NCBI GenBank assembly: GCA_023426145.1
Contig: JAFABG010000031.1
Coordinates: 1 to 64,000 of the forward strand
Length of the DNA stretch: 64,000 bases
Direction: 5' to 3'
DNA from: Bacteroidota bacterium
GTDB taxonomy: Bacteria > Bacteroidota > Bacteroidia > Bacteroidales > Bacteroidaceae
The number at the start of each line of letters is the position of its first letter. Position 1 is the first letter of the stretch. Made by a program: the position numbers and the translations under genes. Below, in pieces: positions 8,094 through 16,002 of the stretch. The notes beneath the pieces were generated by a model that was not told the DNA's origin, ran no database searches, and saw only the letters and a program-made list of their open reading frames with translations.

Positions 8094-9077
8094 TTACAGT
8101 TCTATTTCAAAGTCACCGGCCGTAAATATATCTTCTTTGGGTAGTTCGGCATCGCCTACAAAACGAGGCTGCCAGGTACGCACATGTATCTGCACATTGT
8201 TGGAGTCGCGGAAATCCCACAATAGAAACAGATAACCGTCATCACTGTAACCACTGCTATTGGAATATAGCTGATGCACTGTGACGCCATAGAATCCTTC
8301 TTTGGTAGGATGCTTCACCACTTTCACATCATCGAAACGGACATTGATGTATTTATTAGCTGCAAAGCTTGTTTTAAGGCGGCTCAAATATTCTTGTTTA
8401 CCTTGCTTTTTATAGCTGACTTTGTTATATGTGATGCCGCTACCATCGGTCTTTTTGACCTTGGTAACCGTGCCCGTGATAATCAAGGCATCATCACTAA
8501 AGATGCGATCAAGAAAAGGAAGGTCTTTTTCGTTATAAGCCGTACGGAAGTGCTCCACGTAGCTCAATATTTGTTGCCGTCTTTCCACTTCCTGCACGGT
8601 CTGTCCCCGCTTCATCACATTCTGGTAGATGTTTGTTCCGATGGTCAGGTTAAAACGGGTAATAGTTCCGTTGCGATCGAAGTTGATCACGCCTTCCTGA
8701 TATTCATCGTCGGCTGTTGCCGAATTATCATCGGGGCGCAACATCAAGGGTATTTGCCGAACCTGATAACCACCCGACGCATTGAGGCAAGATTGTACCA
8801 CTTCGGAGTCGTCACAGTAGAAGTGTACGTTTTCCCATAGAGCGGCGAGCCCTTCGCGCGCTTGCTGAGTCATATTCAACTGAGCCGTATTCAAGCTTCG
8901 GTTTTGTTTAAACGCGGAATTTATTTCAGAAAGTAAAGCGGTCGATGTGTTTTCAATCTTGCTTTTCATTCCTCCCTCAATACCATCACGTATAACTAAC
9001 TGAACCGCATCTTGTGCCAACAGAGGGAACGCGTGGAATAGGCTTAAAACTAATACGATTAAATAGATTCTTTTCAT
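8094..9077 (-). CDS. Exported protein with C-terminal NTF2-like domain
   Basis: This 327-residue product has a signal peptide (about 1-21, ending FPLLAQ). An N-terminal helical segment is followed by a middle domain with a cysteine pair (YCDDSEVVQSC). Residues ~170-310 look like an NTF2/SnoaL-like fold: HFRTAYNEKDLPFLDRIFSD and a later VTVHQLYSNSSGYSDDGYLF with WDFRDSNNVQIHVRTWQP. NTF2-like folds serve as binding pockets or small enzymes; none of the known catalytic sets is obvious. It sits 10 bases after the preceding gene, so translation is likely coupled. Its partner relations with neighbouring exported proteins are inference. Confidence 0.72.
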   Translation of the reverse strand: MKRIYLIVLVLSLFHAFPLLAQDAVQLVIRDGIEGGMKSKIENTSTALLSEINSAFKQNRSLNTAQLNMTQQAREGLAALWENVHFYCDDSEVVQSCLNASGGYQVRQIPLMLRPDDNSATADDEYQEGVINFDRNGTITRFNLTIGTNIYQNVMKRGQTVQEVERRQQILSYVEHFRTAYNEKDLPFLDRIFSDDALIITGTVTKVKKTDGSGITYNKVSYKKQGKQEYLSRLKTSFAANKYINVRFDDVKVVKHPTKEGFYGVTVHQLYSNSSGYSDDGYLFLLWDFRDSNNVQIHVRTWQPRFVGDAELPKEDIFTAGDFEIEL

Positions 9078-9087
9078 TTCCTTGATC

Positions 9088-9870
9088 TTATTTCAAATTA
9101 AACCAATACGCTCCACAACCACTAAAGTCCGATAGATTCACTTCCTGCTGTGTATGTAGATCGGACAAAATCCCATTCTTCACCGAAACAACGGTTCTCA
9201 CGTCTCCGGCACGGGTATAAAACAACAGATAATAATCGCCTGACACTTCGTCCGACGGATAGGTTCCGTACTTAATGGCGTCTTTTGCTTTCAGATCGGC
9301 AAAAACAGCTTTCATATCGGTCATATTTTTCGCTCCCATAACCGCATTCAAGCTGGTCTCTTTGGAGTCCGCACCGATCTTCTCAATGACTGCGCTCTCG
9401 ATCTTATCTTTATCTTTCTTTGAAACGGGTTTTTCTTTTTCGATCTTCATCGGTTCCGAGATATCGGATAAGGCCTGCAAATCGTTTCCTTTTTCATTAT
9501 CGCTCAGGATGATTTGTCCCTCTCCTTTGATCAATACAATGTCGGACTTCTTCACATAAACGAATGCACGGACATTGGCCCCCCGTTTCATGTTCATTTT
9601 GTCGGAGCATGAGCTGATGTCCTGCAACACAATCTGTTGCACCTTATCGCTATTCCGCTTGGTTTTCACCCACTCGTTGATTTCGGCCACTAATAATTCG
9701 TTAGCGGTCTTCAGGGCATCCTCTTCGTTGGGGAGGGTGGCCTCAGCCGAGAGGTACGACTGTGACTTTTTAATTTTATTAATGTGCTTCTTAACTTCCG
9801 CAGAAGCGTCTTGTCCCCACGCCGCAGTCACGCAGATCAATGCAGTCAGAAGCAATACGGTCTTTTTCAT
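9088..9870 (-). CDS. Exported LPP20/DUF-like protein of unknown function
   Basis: This 260-residue product has a signal peptide (about 1-19, ending AAWGQ). The first half (EDALKTANELLVAEINEWVK, then QIVLQDISSCSD and a segment NVRAFVYVKKSDIV) has the helix-then-strand pattern seen in LPP20-like periplasmic proteins. A charged lysine-rich linker around 150-170 (KEKPVSKKDKDKIE) separates a smaller C-terminal domain that begins near KIGADSKETSLNAVMGAKNM. It follows the previous gene by three bases, so the two are surely cotranscribed. The LPP20 resemblance is weak and from memory; the function is unknown. Confidence 0.7.
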   Translation of the reverse strand: MKKTVLLLTALICVTAAWGQDASAEVKKHINKIKKSQSYLSAEATLPNEEDALKTANELLVAEINEWVKTKRNSDKVQQIVLQDISSCSDKMNMKRGANVRAFVYVKKSDIVLIKGEGQIILSDNEKGNDLQALSDISEPMKIEKEKPVSKKDKDKIESAVIEKIGADSKETSLNAVMGAKNMTDMKAVFADLKAKDAIKYGTYPSDEVSGDYYLLFYTRAGDVRTVVSVKNGILSDLHTQQEVNLSDFSGCGAYWFNLK

Positions 9871-9873
9871 CGA

Positions 9874-10860
9874 CTATCTTGTTTTTTTAGTTAAATTCAA
9901 TTCTTCAAAAAGAGCTTTGAGATTGTGTGTAGGTATGAATATGGTAATATCGGCCTCAACATCTCCCCTCTTTTCGCCTAACAGTGTATAAGGTATTTCG
10001 GCATTTAAAACGTGATTGTACTTGAAGTGCTCATTCACGACAAACACGCACACTTTCAACTTATCGATTCCGATGTTTTCAACCCCCACATAGATATCAC
10101 ATTGCTTACTCCGGTTGTATGCGATCCACTGTTTCAAAGGCAGTTTTAGTTCATCTCTCTTAAATCCGTATTGACGCACCGTCAATTTAAGTGATACATC
10201 GCAGGGAGTTGCCTCGGAAAGAAACATATTGCAAATACTTTCGGCTATATAGCCGGGATCATAGGCCAACGCCGGAATTCCCTTTTCTTCTACATAATAC
10301 AGATTGTTGTTGATCGATTCCAGAAAATAATCAGTTCCTCGCTGTAAGTACAATTGAGGAGCTACTTTCTGAAGATTGCGTTTATCGACTTCAGGGCTAG
10401 CCTTACTTGCCGGAATACGAAATGCAGCAAGTTCCGTCAGGTATTCGGCTTCGAGTTCTTTCAGCTTTTTACGGGTAATGAGTTGATAAGACATCGGGCA
10501 GGAAAGCCGAATCAAGACAATCTTGCCATTAGTCAGTTCGACTGTATAGCGATTGTCTTTGGCGGACATGGCAAGTGCTGTTTGTTCGCTAACCAGTCGC
10601 AGCTTTTCCAGTCCTCCCTCTTCAATCCGCACATCATCGGCCTCCATCTTCCAATTGCGTTCTTTTTCCCCTAACACAAGCAATTGATTCAAATAATCTT
10701 CCGTAAAATGATACAGCACTTCCGCATACGGGTTTTCTTTCGAAAGCAAGGAAGCTGCTTGTCGCAGCTCCTTACTTTCAAATGTTTTATGCTGCCCATA
10801 GCTCGTTTTTGACAAGAGCAAGCAGCATAAAAGTGCTGTCCATAGTTTTAATCGCATCAA
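9874..10860 (-). CDS. Exported protein of unknown function in the tubulin-like operon
   Basis: This 328-residue product has a signal peptide (about 1-22, ending KTSYGQ). Residues 23-165 form a mixed domain that shares a loose plan with the next gene product (helix, then VELTNGKIVLIRLSCP). A charged helix around 150 (TRKKLKELEAEYLTELAAF) and a C-terminal beta-rich domain (VCVFVVNEHFKYNHVLNAEI) follow. Its ATG overlaps the stop of the zinc-ribbon gene by four bases (ATGA), indicating translational coupling. I recognise no family or catalytic motif. Confidence 0.74.
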   Translation of the reverse strand: MMRLKLWTALLCCLLLSKTSYGQHKTFESKELRQAASLLSKENPYAEVLYHFTEDYLNQLLVLGEKERNWKMEADDVRIEEGGLEKLRLVSEQTALAMSAKDNRYTVELTNGKIVLIRLSCPMSYQLITRKKLKELEAEYLTELAAFRIPASKASPEVDKRNLQKVAPQLYLQRGTDYFLESINNNLYYVEEKGIPALAYDPGYIAESICNMFLSEATPCDVSLKLTVRQYGFKRDELKLPLKQWIAYNRSKQCDIYVGVENIGIDKLKVCVFVVNEHFKYNHVLNAEIPYTLLGEKRGDVEADITIFIPTHNLKALFEELNLTKKTR

Positions 10861-11525
10861 ATTCCACCTAAAATTATCGATTCCACATTACCATCTGCTT
10901 TATACCATTTCCCATTTGTCAAATGTCCATCTTCAAACGTTCCTATAACTTGATCACCGGGACCAGCCGTACGTCCTTTGTCATCTCTAGTATCAATGAT
11001 ATGGTTGGTTTTAAACTTCAAAGTTCCCTGCACATCATGCGGCTTACCATTTTTCATTTTGCCGATCCAAACAGCATAACCCAGGTCTTTTGTGACAACG
11101 CCTCCTGTTGGAGCCGGTTTTTCTATTTCAACAGCCTGCTTTACGGGTTCTACTTCCTCAATCACCTCTTCCGGAGTTTCCTGATCAAGTGTGGTCGTAT
11201 CTTCTGCCTCTGTTTCAGTATCAGTATCTACGTCAACAGAATCGACAACCACAACTTCTCCTCCATCGAATGCAGCCGGATCGTCTCCTTTTATCACGAA
11301 GAAATAGACGCTTGCGCCAACAATGGCCAAGGCTAAAACGATTCCGCCAATAATCAATCCAAGGGATGACTTAACTGCTTTAACTTCTACCAGATCTCCG
11401 CCGCAATCGGGGCATACAAAGTCTTCACCGATATTGACGTCAACGATCTCTTTGGAATTTGCTTTATTACAGTTGCCGATATTCAAGCATTTACCCTTCC
11501 TTACCATAGCATTATTTTGTGCCAT
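10857..11525 (-). CDS. Zinc-ribbon, single-TM protein with MORN-like C-terminal domain
   Basis: This 222-residue protein has no signal peptide. An N-terminal zinc ribbon carries Cys13, Cys19, Cys38 and Cys41 (KCLNIGNCN ... FVCPDCGGDL). A single hydrophobic helix lies at about 55-77 and an acidic linker at about 90-135. The C-terminal domain (150-222) contains MORN-like strands (WIGKMKNGKPHDVQGTL; GTFEDGHLTNGKWY). The likely topology places the zinc ribbon in the cytosol and the C-terminus in the periplasm. That would suit a physical link between the cytosolic tubulin-like protein encoded just upstream and the exported proteins encoded downstream; this role is inference. It lies 22 bases after the tubulin-like gene and overlaps the next gene by four. 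Confidence 0.82.
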   Translation of the reverse strand: MAQNNAMVRKGKCLNIGNCNKANSKEIVDVNIGEDFVCPDCGGDLVEVKAVKSSLGLIIGGIVLALAIVGASVYFFVIKGDDPAAFDGGEVVVVDSVDVDTDTETEAEDTTTLDQETPEEVIEEVEPVKQAVEIEKPAPTGGVVTKDLGYAVWIGKMKNGKPHDVQGTLKFKTNHIIDTRDDKGRTAGPGDQVIGTFEDGHLTNGKWYKADGNVESIILGGI

Positions 11526-11547
11526 AATTTATCTTCTTATTTATCTA

Positions 11548-14500
11548 TTATTTAACCAATTCAATCGCTTGTAATGCGGCATCCTTAAAGAAGAGGAACT
11601 GTTCCGTTCCCTGGTTATTGCCACATTCCGGTAAGATGACATTCTTAATGAGTCCCTGAATCTCGGTCACCAACATTTTACGCTTTTCAACATGTAGATA
11701 ATCCGCTTTCAGAGCTGTTGCAAATTTCGCCTTCAAGTCCTCACCGAACTCTTCTTTGAACTTATCACAAAACGGGATGTCAATAAACTTATCGGCCATG
11801 GGTTCTAGAACCTCCAAGCCTAAAGCGTCTTCTTCAACTGTTCCGTACGCGCTCAATCCGGTACCATCTTGCTTGTCGGCATATTTGATGATTCCTAAAG
11901 CGTATGCTAAAATCAAATAAGGCGTATAGATCTTTCGCAACTCAGAAGGCAGTATGTCGTTGGCTACGAACAAACTCGGGAAAGATTCACCTGTTCCTTC
12001 GGTGTGTAATACGGTACGATTCTGACGTGCTTCATTGGGATTGGTTACCAAATAATCATACTTTTCCTTCATGAAAGGAAGCTCCTTTAAAACACGTATC
12101 GGGAAACAGTAGGTTATACAAGCAATGGTCATTTCATTCTTAAGAACTCCATTCATATCGACTTTTACTTGTACCCCACCGGTGACAGCATTAATCAATG
12201 CGTCTTTTAGTTTTTCGGCAAATTTCTGTATCTGTTCATTTCCCTCTGCCTTAGGTAAGTTGATTAACACGATCTTACGATCAATATTCAATCCCGGTTG
12301 GGGAATCGGATTATTCTTTATCGCACGGTTGTTCTCCGTCGGACTAAAGGTTAAGAATACACCGCTTTGCTCAATGATTTTCTTGGCAAAAGCTCTCAAG
12401 TCATCATCCGAACGATATTGCTCATTCAACTGTTCGAGAATATTACGGTTGATTAGCTTCTCATTGTTTTCTATCAAGATCTCATCGTGAATAATAATGG
12501 ATTTACGGCGTACGATGGTATCTAATAGGGTAGTTATATTATCAGTTGAGATAGCCGCATTGGCGCGAGCAAATGTTTGGTCGGAACCGATCATCTTTAC
12601 AAGTTCCTGACGGAACTCATCCGAGATTGACTTCTGACGGTTCTTGTCCTTAACCACATCTTTCGTGAATTTTTGTACAGCAGAGTTATCATAAAAGCGA
12701 ATAATCGTCTCCTGTAAGTTGGAAATAGCTCCCTGATCCTGACAACGGCTTCCGATTTGCTTATCGGCATCGTCCAATGCTTCGTTAATGACATTCACAA
12801 AACGTTCGATCCGCCCTCTCAATCCATTCAGCTTATTCAACAACACTCCTAACATAGAGACAGCGAAGTGTAATCCTTCTACTTCACTCTTCTTAATATA
12901 CATCTGCTGCATGATTGTGGCATGCGTCTGAACTAATTTATTTTTAGAAAGAAGACCACCGATAAAACCTTTACTTGACCAATCCAACTGGCTCATCGCT
13001 TTCGCTTTTTCCAATTGTTCGATGGTCTGATTCCAACTGGAAATGTTTCCTTCACACTCTTTACGCCTCAAGTCCGTACTTTCAATAATGCGGTCTATTA
13101 GCTGGCATAAATTATACAAAGACAAATCACCCGTACACCATTTGTCGAACATATACTGTTCAATCAGCGTACAGATCTCATTGGCATGTTCTTCTTTCGC
13201 TTGTGTCTTCCCCTCAAAGAAGTTTTTAACACCCATTTTACGGAAAAACTTATCATACCCTTCCGAGCAATACTTTTCCAGTTCGTTCAAGGGTATTTTC
13301 TGTCGACTGGCTTCTTCTGTCCATACAGGAATTACACCTCCCCAATAATCGGCGAAGCTATTCCACTTTTTCTGGTCGGATTCTAAGATCGGTTTATCTA
13401 AAGTCAAATGTTTATCCGTCAGTCTCCAACGCTCCAATTGTTCCGCTTCTTTCACAAACGAATGAAAGTCGATATTGGCAGGCGTATCCCGGAAGCCCAT
13501 GTCATCATTCCAATTATTGAAACGTAGCTGCAAAAGGGCTTGTCGGCCAAAAGAGTAAGTGAAGTATTCAACTATTTCCTCTTCCGGAATGACCACTCTC
13601 TTAATACCGAATGAGCTGAAAGCCTTGGAACGAACAATATCGACTACACCTTCTTTTACTTTCTCACTATTCTCATTGCGAAAGTCTTCAATATTCTCGA
13701 GGCTATACGCACGCAAGAATTCTTCCGTTGTATCATTCTGCGTTAAGAAGATGCGATTGTACAAGAAGTCTGAAACGATAATCGGCAATTGTTTATGTGA
13801 TTCAACGGTCAGACCGTTCTCATTTTCATTGCTATAAAGGATACAACTATCTACTACCTTCTTGAGATGTTCCAAAGGAACGCGCTCGTTGATTCCCGTC
13901 ACGTCGTAGGGCATATACTTTTTAGTCATCAACGCGTTGATCTCTAACAGAGCAGCATATCCGTTTGCATGATAGCGTCCCGCATCCGAAGACCCGGGAG
14001 GAGTATGCTCGGGCACCATGCAATAGAGTACGATATTCGCATCTCTGTATTCATTGCGTGTTTGAGCGATTACATCTATAATAGAACCGGAACCTGTTCC
14101 CCCGGCCAAACCGGTAAATATATGAATATTCAGACTGGTAGTACTGCTAATCGCCTTTACTTTGGTATACTGACCTTTCATGGTATTAATATAGCTTTGC
14201 ACGGAACTACCAAACAGGATTCTGCCGGCACGTCGCTTTTGAGCCGCTGCGGCATCTACACTGCCTATTGTTTTCTGCATCACTTCGGGATCGCCGATAA
14301 ATCCTTTCAACCCCGGAAATCCACTGGGGTTGCTAAAGACGCTATGCAAGTCTACACCTTTAATAAAAACAAATTCACTTTCGTTGAAAGATGCGTCCTG
14401 TCCCAATACCCGAAATGTGACGTCATTAGGTTGCATCATCTCTCTGGTAGAGTCTATGTATACATAACCTATCGGTAACCCAGCCCTATCATCGGCATTA

Positions 14501-14592
14501 TATTTTTGATATAGCCTTTTACGAAAGGCTTTAAGGATTTTTCCGCCTGTCCCTCCTAATCCGACAAGGATGTGATTCTCTTTTATATCCAT
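11548..14592 (-). CDS. Large tubulin/FtsZ-like GTPase (Tubulin_2-type)
   Basis: This 1014-residue cytosolic protein is about twice to three times the length of FtsZ. The N-terminal Rossmann-type nucleotide-binding region has GLGGTGGK at 11-18. The tubulin signature loop AGGTGSGS is at 163-170, where the FtsZ/tubulin consensus is GGGTG(S/T)G. A conserved NGYAALLEI at 210-218 probably contacts the base. Middle and C-terminal parts (about 480-700) are rich in long charged helices with coiled-coil character, followed by a further alpha/beta region. Such proteins belong to the divergent FtsZ-like families that comparative genomics has linked to membrane remodelling. It is the core of an eight-gene operon. 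There are no TM segments. Polymerisation is not shown by sequence. Confidence 0.88.
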   Translation of the reverse strand: MDIKENHILVGLGGTGGKILKAFRKRLYQKYNADDRAGLPIGYVYIDSTREMMQPNDVTFRVLGQDASFNESEFVFIKGVDLHSVFSNPSGFPGLKGFIGDPEVMQKTIGSVDAAAAQKRRAGRILFGSSVQSYINTMKGQYTKVKAISSTTSLNIHIFTGLAGGTGSGSIIDVIAQTRNEYRDANIVLYCMVPEHTPPGSSDAGRYHANGYAALLEINALMTKKYMPYDVTGINERVPLEHLKKVVDSCILYSNENENGLTVESHKQLPIIVSDFLYNRIFLTQNDTTEEFLRAYSLENIEDFRNENSEKVKEGVVDIVRSKAFSSFGIKRVVIPEEEIVEYFTYSFGRQALLQLRFNNWNDDMGFRDTPANIDFHSFVKEAEQLERWRLTDKHLTLDKPILESDQKKWNSFADYWGGVIPVWTEEASRQKIPLNELEKYCSEGYDKFFRKMGVKNFFEGKTQAKEEHANEICTLIEQYMFDKWCTGDLSLYNLCQLIDRIIESTDLRRKECEGNISSWNQTIEQLEKAKAMSQLDWSSKGFIGGLLSKNKLVQTHATIMQQMYIKKSEVEGLHFAVSMLGVLLNKLNGLRGRIERFVNVINEALDDADKQIGSRCQDQGAISNLQETIIRFYDNSAVQKFTKDVVKDKNRQKSISDEFRQELVKMIGSDQTFARANAAISTDNITTLLDTIVRRKSIIIHDEILIENNEKLINRNILEQLNEQYRSDDDLRAFAKKIIEQSGVFLTFSPTENNRAIKNNPIPQPGLNIDRKIVLINLPKAEGNEQIQKFAEKLKDALINAVTGGVQVKVDMNGVLKNEMTIACITYCFPIRVLKELPFMKEKYDYLVTNPNEARQNRTVLHTEGTGESFPSLFVANDILPSELRKIYTPYLILAYALGIIKYADKQDGTGLSAYGTVEEDALGLEVLEPMADKFIDIPFCDKFKEEFGEDLKAKFATALKADYLHVEKRKMLVTEIQGLIKNVILPECGNNQGTEQFLFFKDAALQAIELVK

Positions 14593-14607
14593 CGTACATT
14601 TGTTTTT

Positions 14608-15156
14608 TTATAAATTTAAGAACCTGTTACTTAAATATTCAGCCCTTTGCTGCTCTTTTTTATCTTTATAATAAAGAATACCTCCGATAGTCAGCAATCC
14701 TCCCACCATCCACAGTACACGTCGCCACATATATTCATTAATAAGTGAATAAATTGGAGAAATTATATTAGTAAGGCCATCTTTAAATTCAAATTTATCA
14801 ATGTTTTTAATATACCTTTTTAGTAAGGGGTATTTATTTATAATCATTGTTTTCACAACTTCGATTTCTTTACTACTCAAATTCTTCTTATTATATTCGA
14901 TATTTATTGAGGTTTGTATCGCTGTTTCTACTGTGCTGACGTATTTTTTTGTATAACTTGCACCACAAAATAAGAAGCTCTGAATAAATAGAATGAGACT
15001 AAGCACACACATACCTAAAATGAAACCAATGTCTATGTGGAGCGAATGGCGTTGAAATAACAATTTCATCGCGCATACAGATGTGATTAGAAGGACAGCT
15101 GTTATTAAGAGCGACAATAACAAAGAACTAATAATATGGTTGGCAAAGGAGAGCAC
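14608..15156 (-). CDS. Small three-TM membrane protein, first gene of the tubulin-like operon
   Basis: This 182-residue product has predicted membrane helices at about 8-30, 42-65 and 147-163. A soluble stretch of about 80 residues between helices 2 and 3 (SIEYNKKNLSSKEIEVVK-type charged helix, then KRYIKNIDKFEFKDG) would face one side of the membrane. No family is recognised. It lies 15 bases upstream of the tubulin-like gene and divergent from the response regulator at 15315, so the 158-base gap holds promoters for both directions. It could anchor the tubulin-like protein to the inner membrane; that is inference from order only. Confidence 0.78.
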   Translation of the reverse strand: MLSFANHIISSLLLSLLITAVLLITSVCAMKLLFQRHSLHIDIGFILGMCVLSLILFIQSFLFCGASYTKKYVSTVETAIQTSINIEYNKKNLSSKEIEVVKTMIINKYPLLKRYIKNIDKFEFKDGLTNIISPIYSLINEYMWRRVLWMVGGLLTIGGILYYKDKKEQQRAEYLSNRFLNL

Positions 15157-15269
15157 GTGTATTTGTTATATTTAAATGTTTTTTTATATTTGATTATGTG
15201 TGCAAAGTTTGTTATACAAATTGAATAAACACACCCCTATTTATGGGTACGTTTTGTTTTTTTTATTTG

Positions 15270-15277
15270 TACTTTTG
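15270..15277 (+). promoter_or_regulatory. -7 promoter element of the response-regulator gene
   Basis: TACTTTTG matches TAnnTTTG and lies 37 bases before the regulator start. On the opposite strand, 15203-15210 reads AAACTTTG (one mismatch) about 50 bases before the tubulin-like operon, a weaker candidate for that direction. Confidence 0.45.
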
Positions 15278-15314
15278 AAAACTATATGTAATATTATCTA
15301 TTGATTGAGACTAG

Positions 15315-15986
15315 ATGGATGCAAACAAAATACAAACAGATAAAATAAGTTTAGCTATCATTGATGATCACGAATCTGTGCTTCATGGGGTTGCTTCTTA
15401 TCTGAGAGATAACTTAGTCAATGCACAAACATTCTTATTTACAGAGGGACGAACATTTTTGGAGCATGTTCGAAAACGTCCTTATGACCTCTATATATTA
15501 GATTTGGGGCTAAAAGATATTGATGGGATAAAACTTCTAGAGCAGCTAAAAGTCATATATCCTTCCGCCAAAATCATAGTTCATACGATGCGCGAAGAAA
15601 TATGGATTGTAAAACGTTTATTTCAGTATGATGTAGACGGCATCGTTCTTAAAAGTTATCCGCTCGATGTGCTAAAGAAAGCAATAGAACAAGTTATGGA
15701 TGGTCGCAAATATTATTGTCAACGTCTTAAATATTTGCAAAATAGTTGTAGCCTACCATCACATGATTCTCATCTGTTTTTTGAGAAGTTCAATGCAACT
15801 GACTTAAAAATTATACAGTTAATGGCGAAAGGAAAGACATCAGAAGAAATAGCTCAGCATCTTGGTTATAAGAAAAATACTATTATGTCTTATCGTAAAG
15901 ATATCTTTCGTAAATTCGATGTGAATAGTGCGGCAGAATTGGTGTCCAAAGCTATAGCGAATGGTTTCCTGTCTGTTGAGGAATAA
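15315..15986 (+). CDS. LuxR/NarL-type response regulator
   Basis: This 223-residue protein has a receiver domain (about 11-130) with acidic pocket Asp17/Asp18, phosphoacceptor Asp63 in YILDLGLKDIDG, Thr91 and Lys113. A LuxR-type helix-turn-helix follows (about 158-216; EEIAQHLGYKKNTIMSYRKD). It would bind DNA when phosphorylated by its histidine kinase, most likely the HisKA_3-type kinase encoded convergently at 16003. It starts 158 bases from the tubulin-like operon in the opposite direction, making that operon a plausible target. The pairing rests on domain type and adjacency. Confidence 0.92.
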   Translation: MDANKIQTDKISLAIIDDHESVLHGVASYLRDNLVNAQTFLFTEGRTFLEHVRKRPYDLYILDLGLKDIDGIKLLEQLKVIYPSAKIIVHTMREEIWIVKRLFQYDVDGIVLKSYPLDVLKKAIEQVMDGRKYYCQRLKYLQNSCSLPSHDSHLFFEKFNATDLKIIQLMAKGKTSEEIAQHLGYKKNTIMSYRKDIFRKFDVNSAAELVSKAIANGFLSVEE

Positions 15987-16002
15987 AATATATATGATGA
16001 AA

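Noticed and set aside
8274..8840. 188-codon plus-strand open frame
   Set aside because: It lies wholly opposite an exported-protein gene of the operon and has no ribosome site or recognisable family; it is a shadow of the real gene.
13969..14478. 169-codon plus-strand open frame
   Set aside because: It is antisense to the N-terminal GTPase part of the tubulin-like gene, whose motifs are clear; no independent evidence for coding.
5830..15156. Prophage or plasmid origin for the tubulin-like operon (TubZ/PhuZ type)
   Set aside because: No integrase, capsid, partition or replication gene is near, the protein is far longer than TubZ or PhuZ, and the partners are exported proteins.
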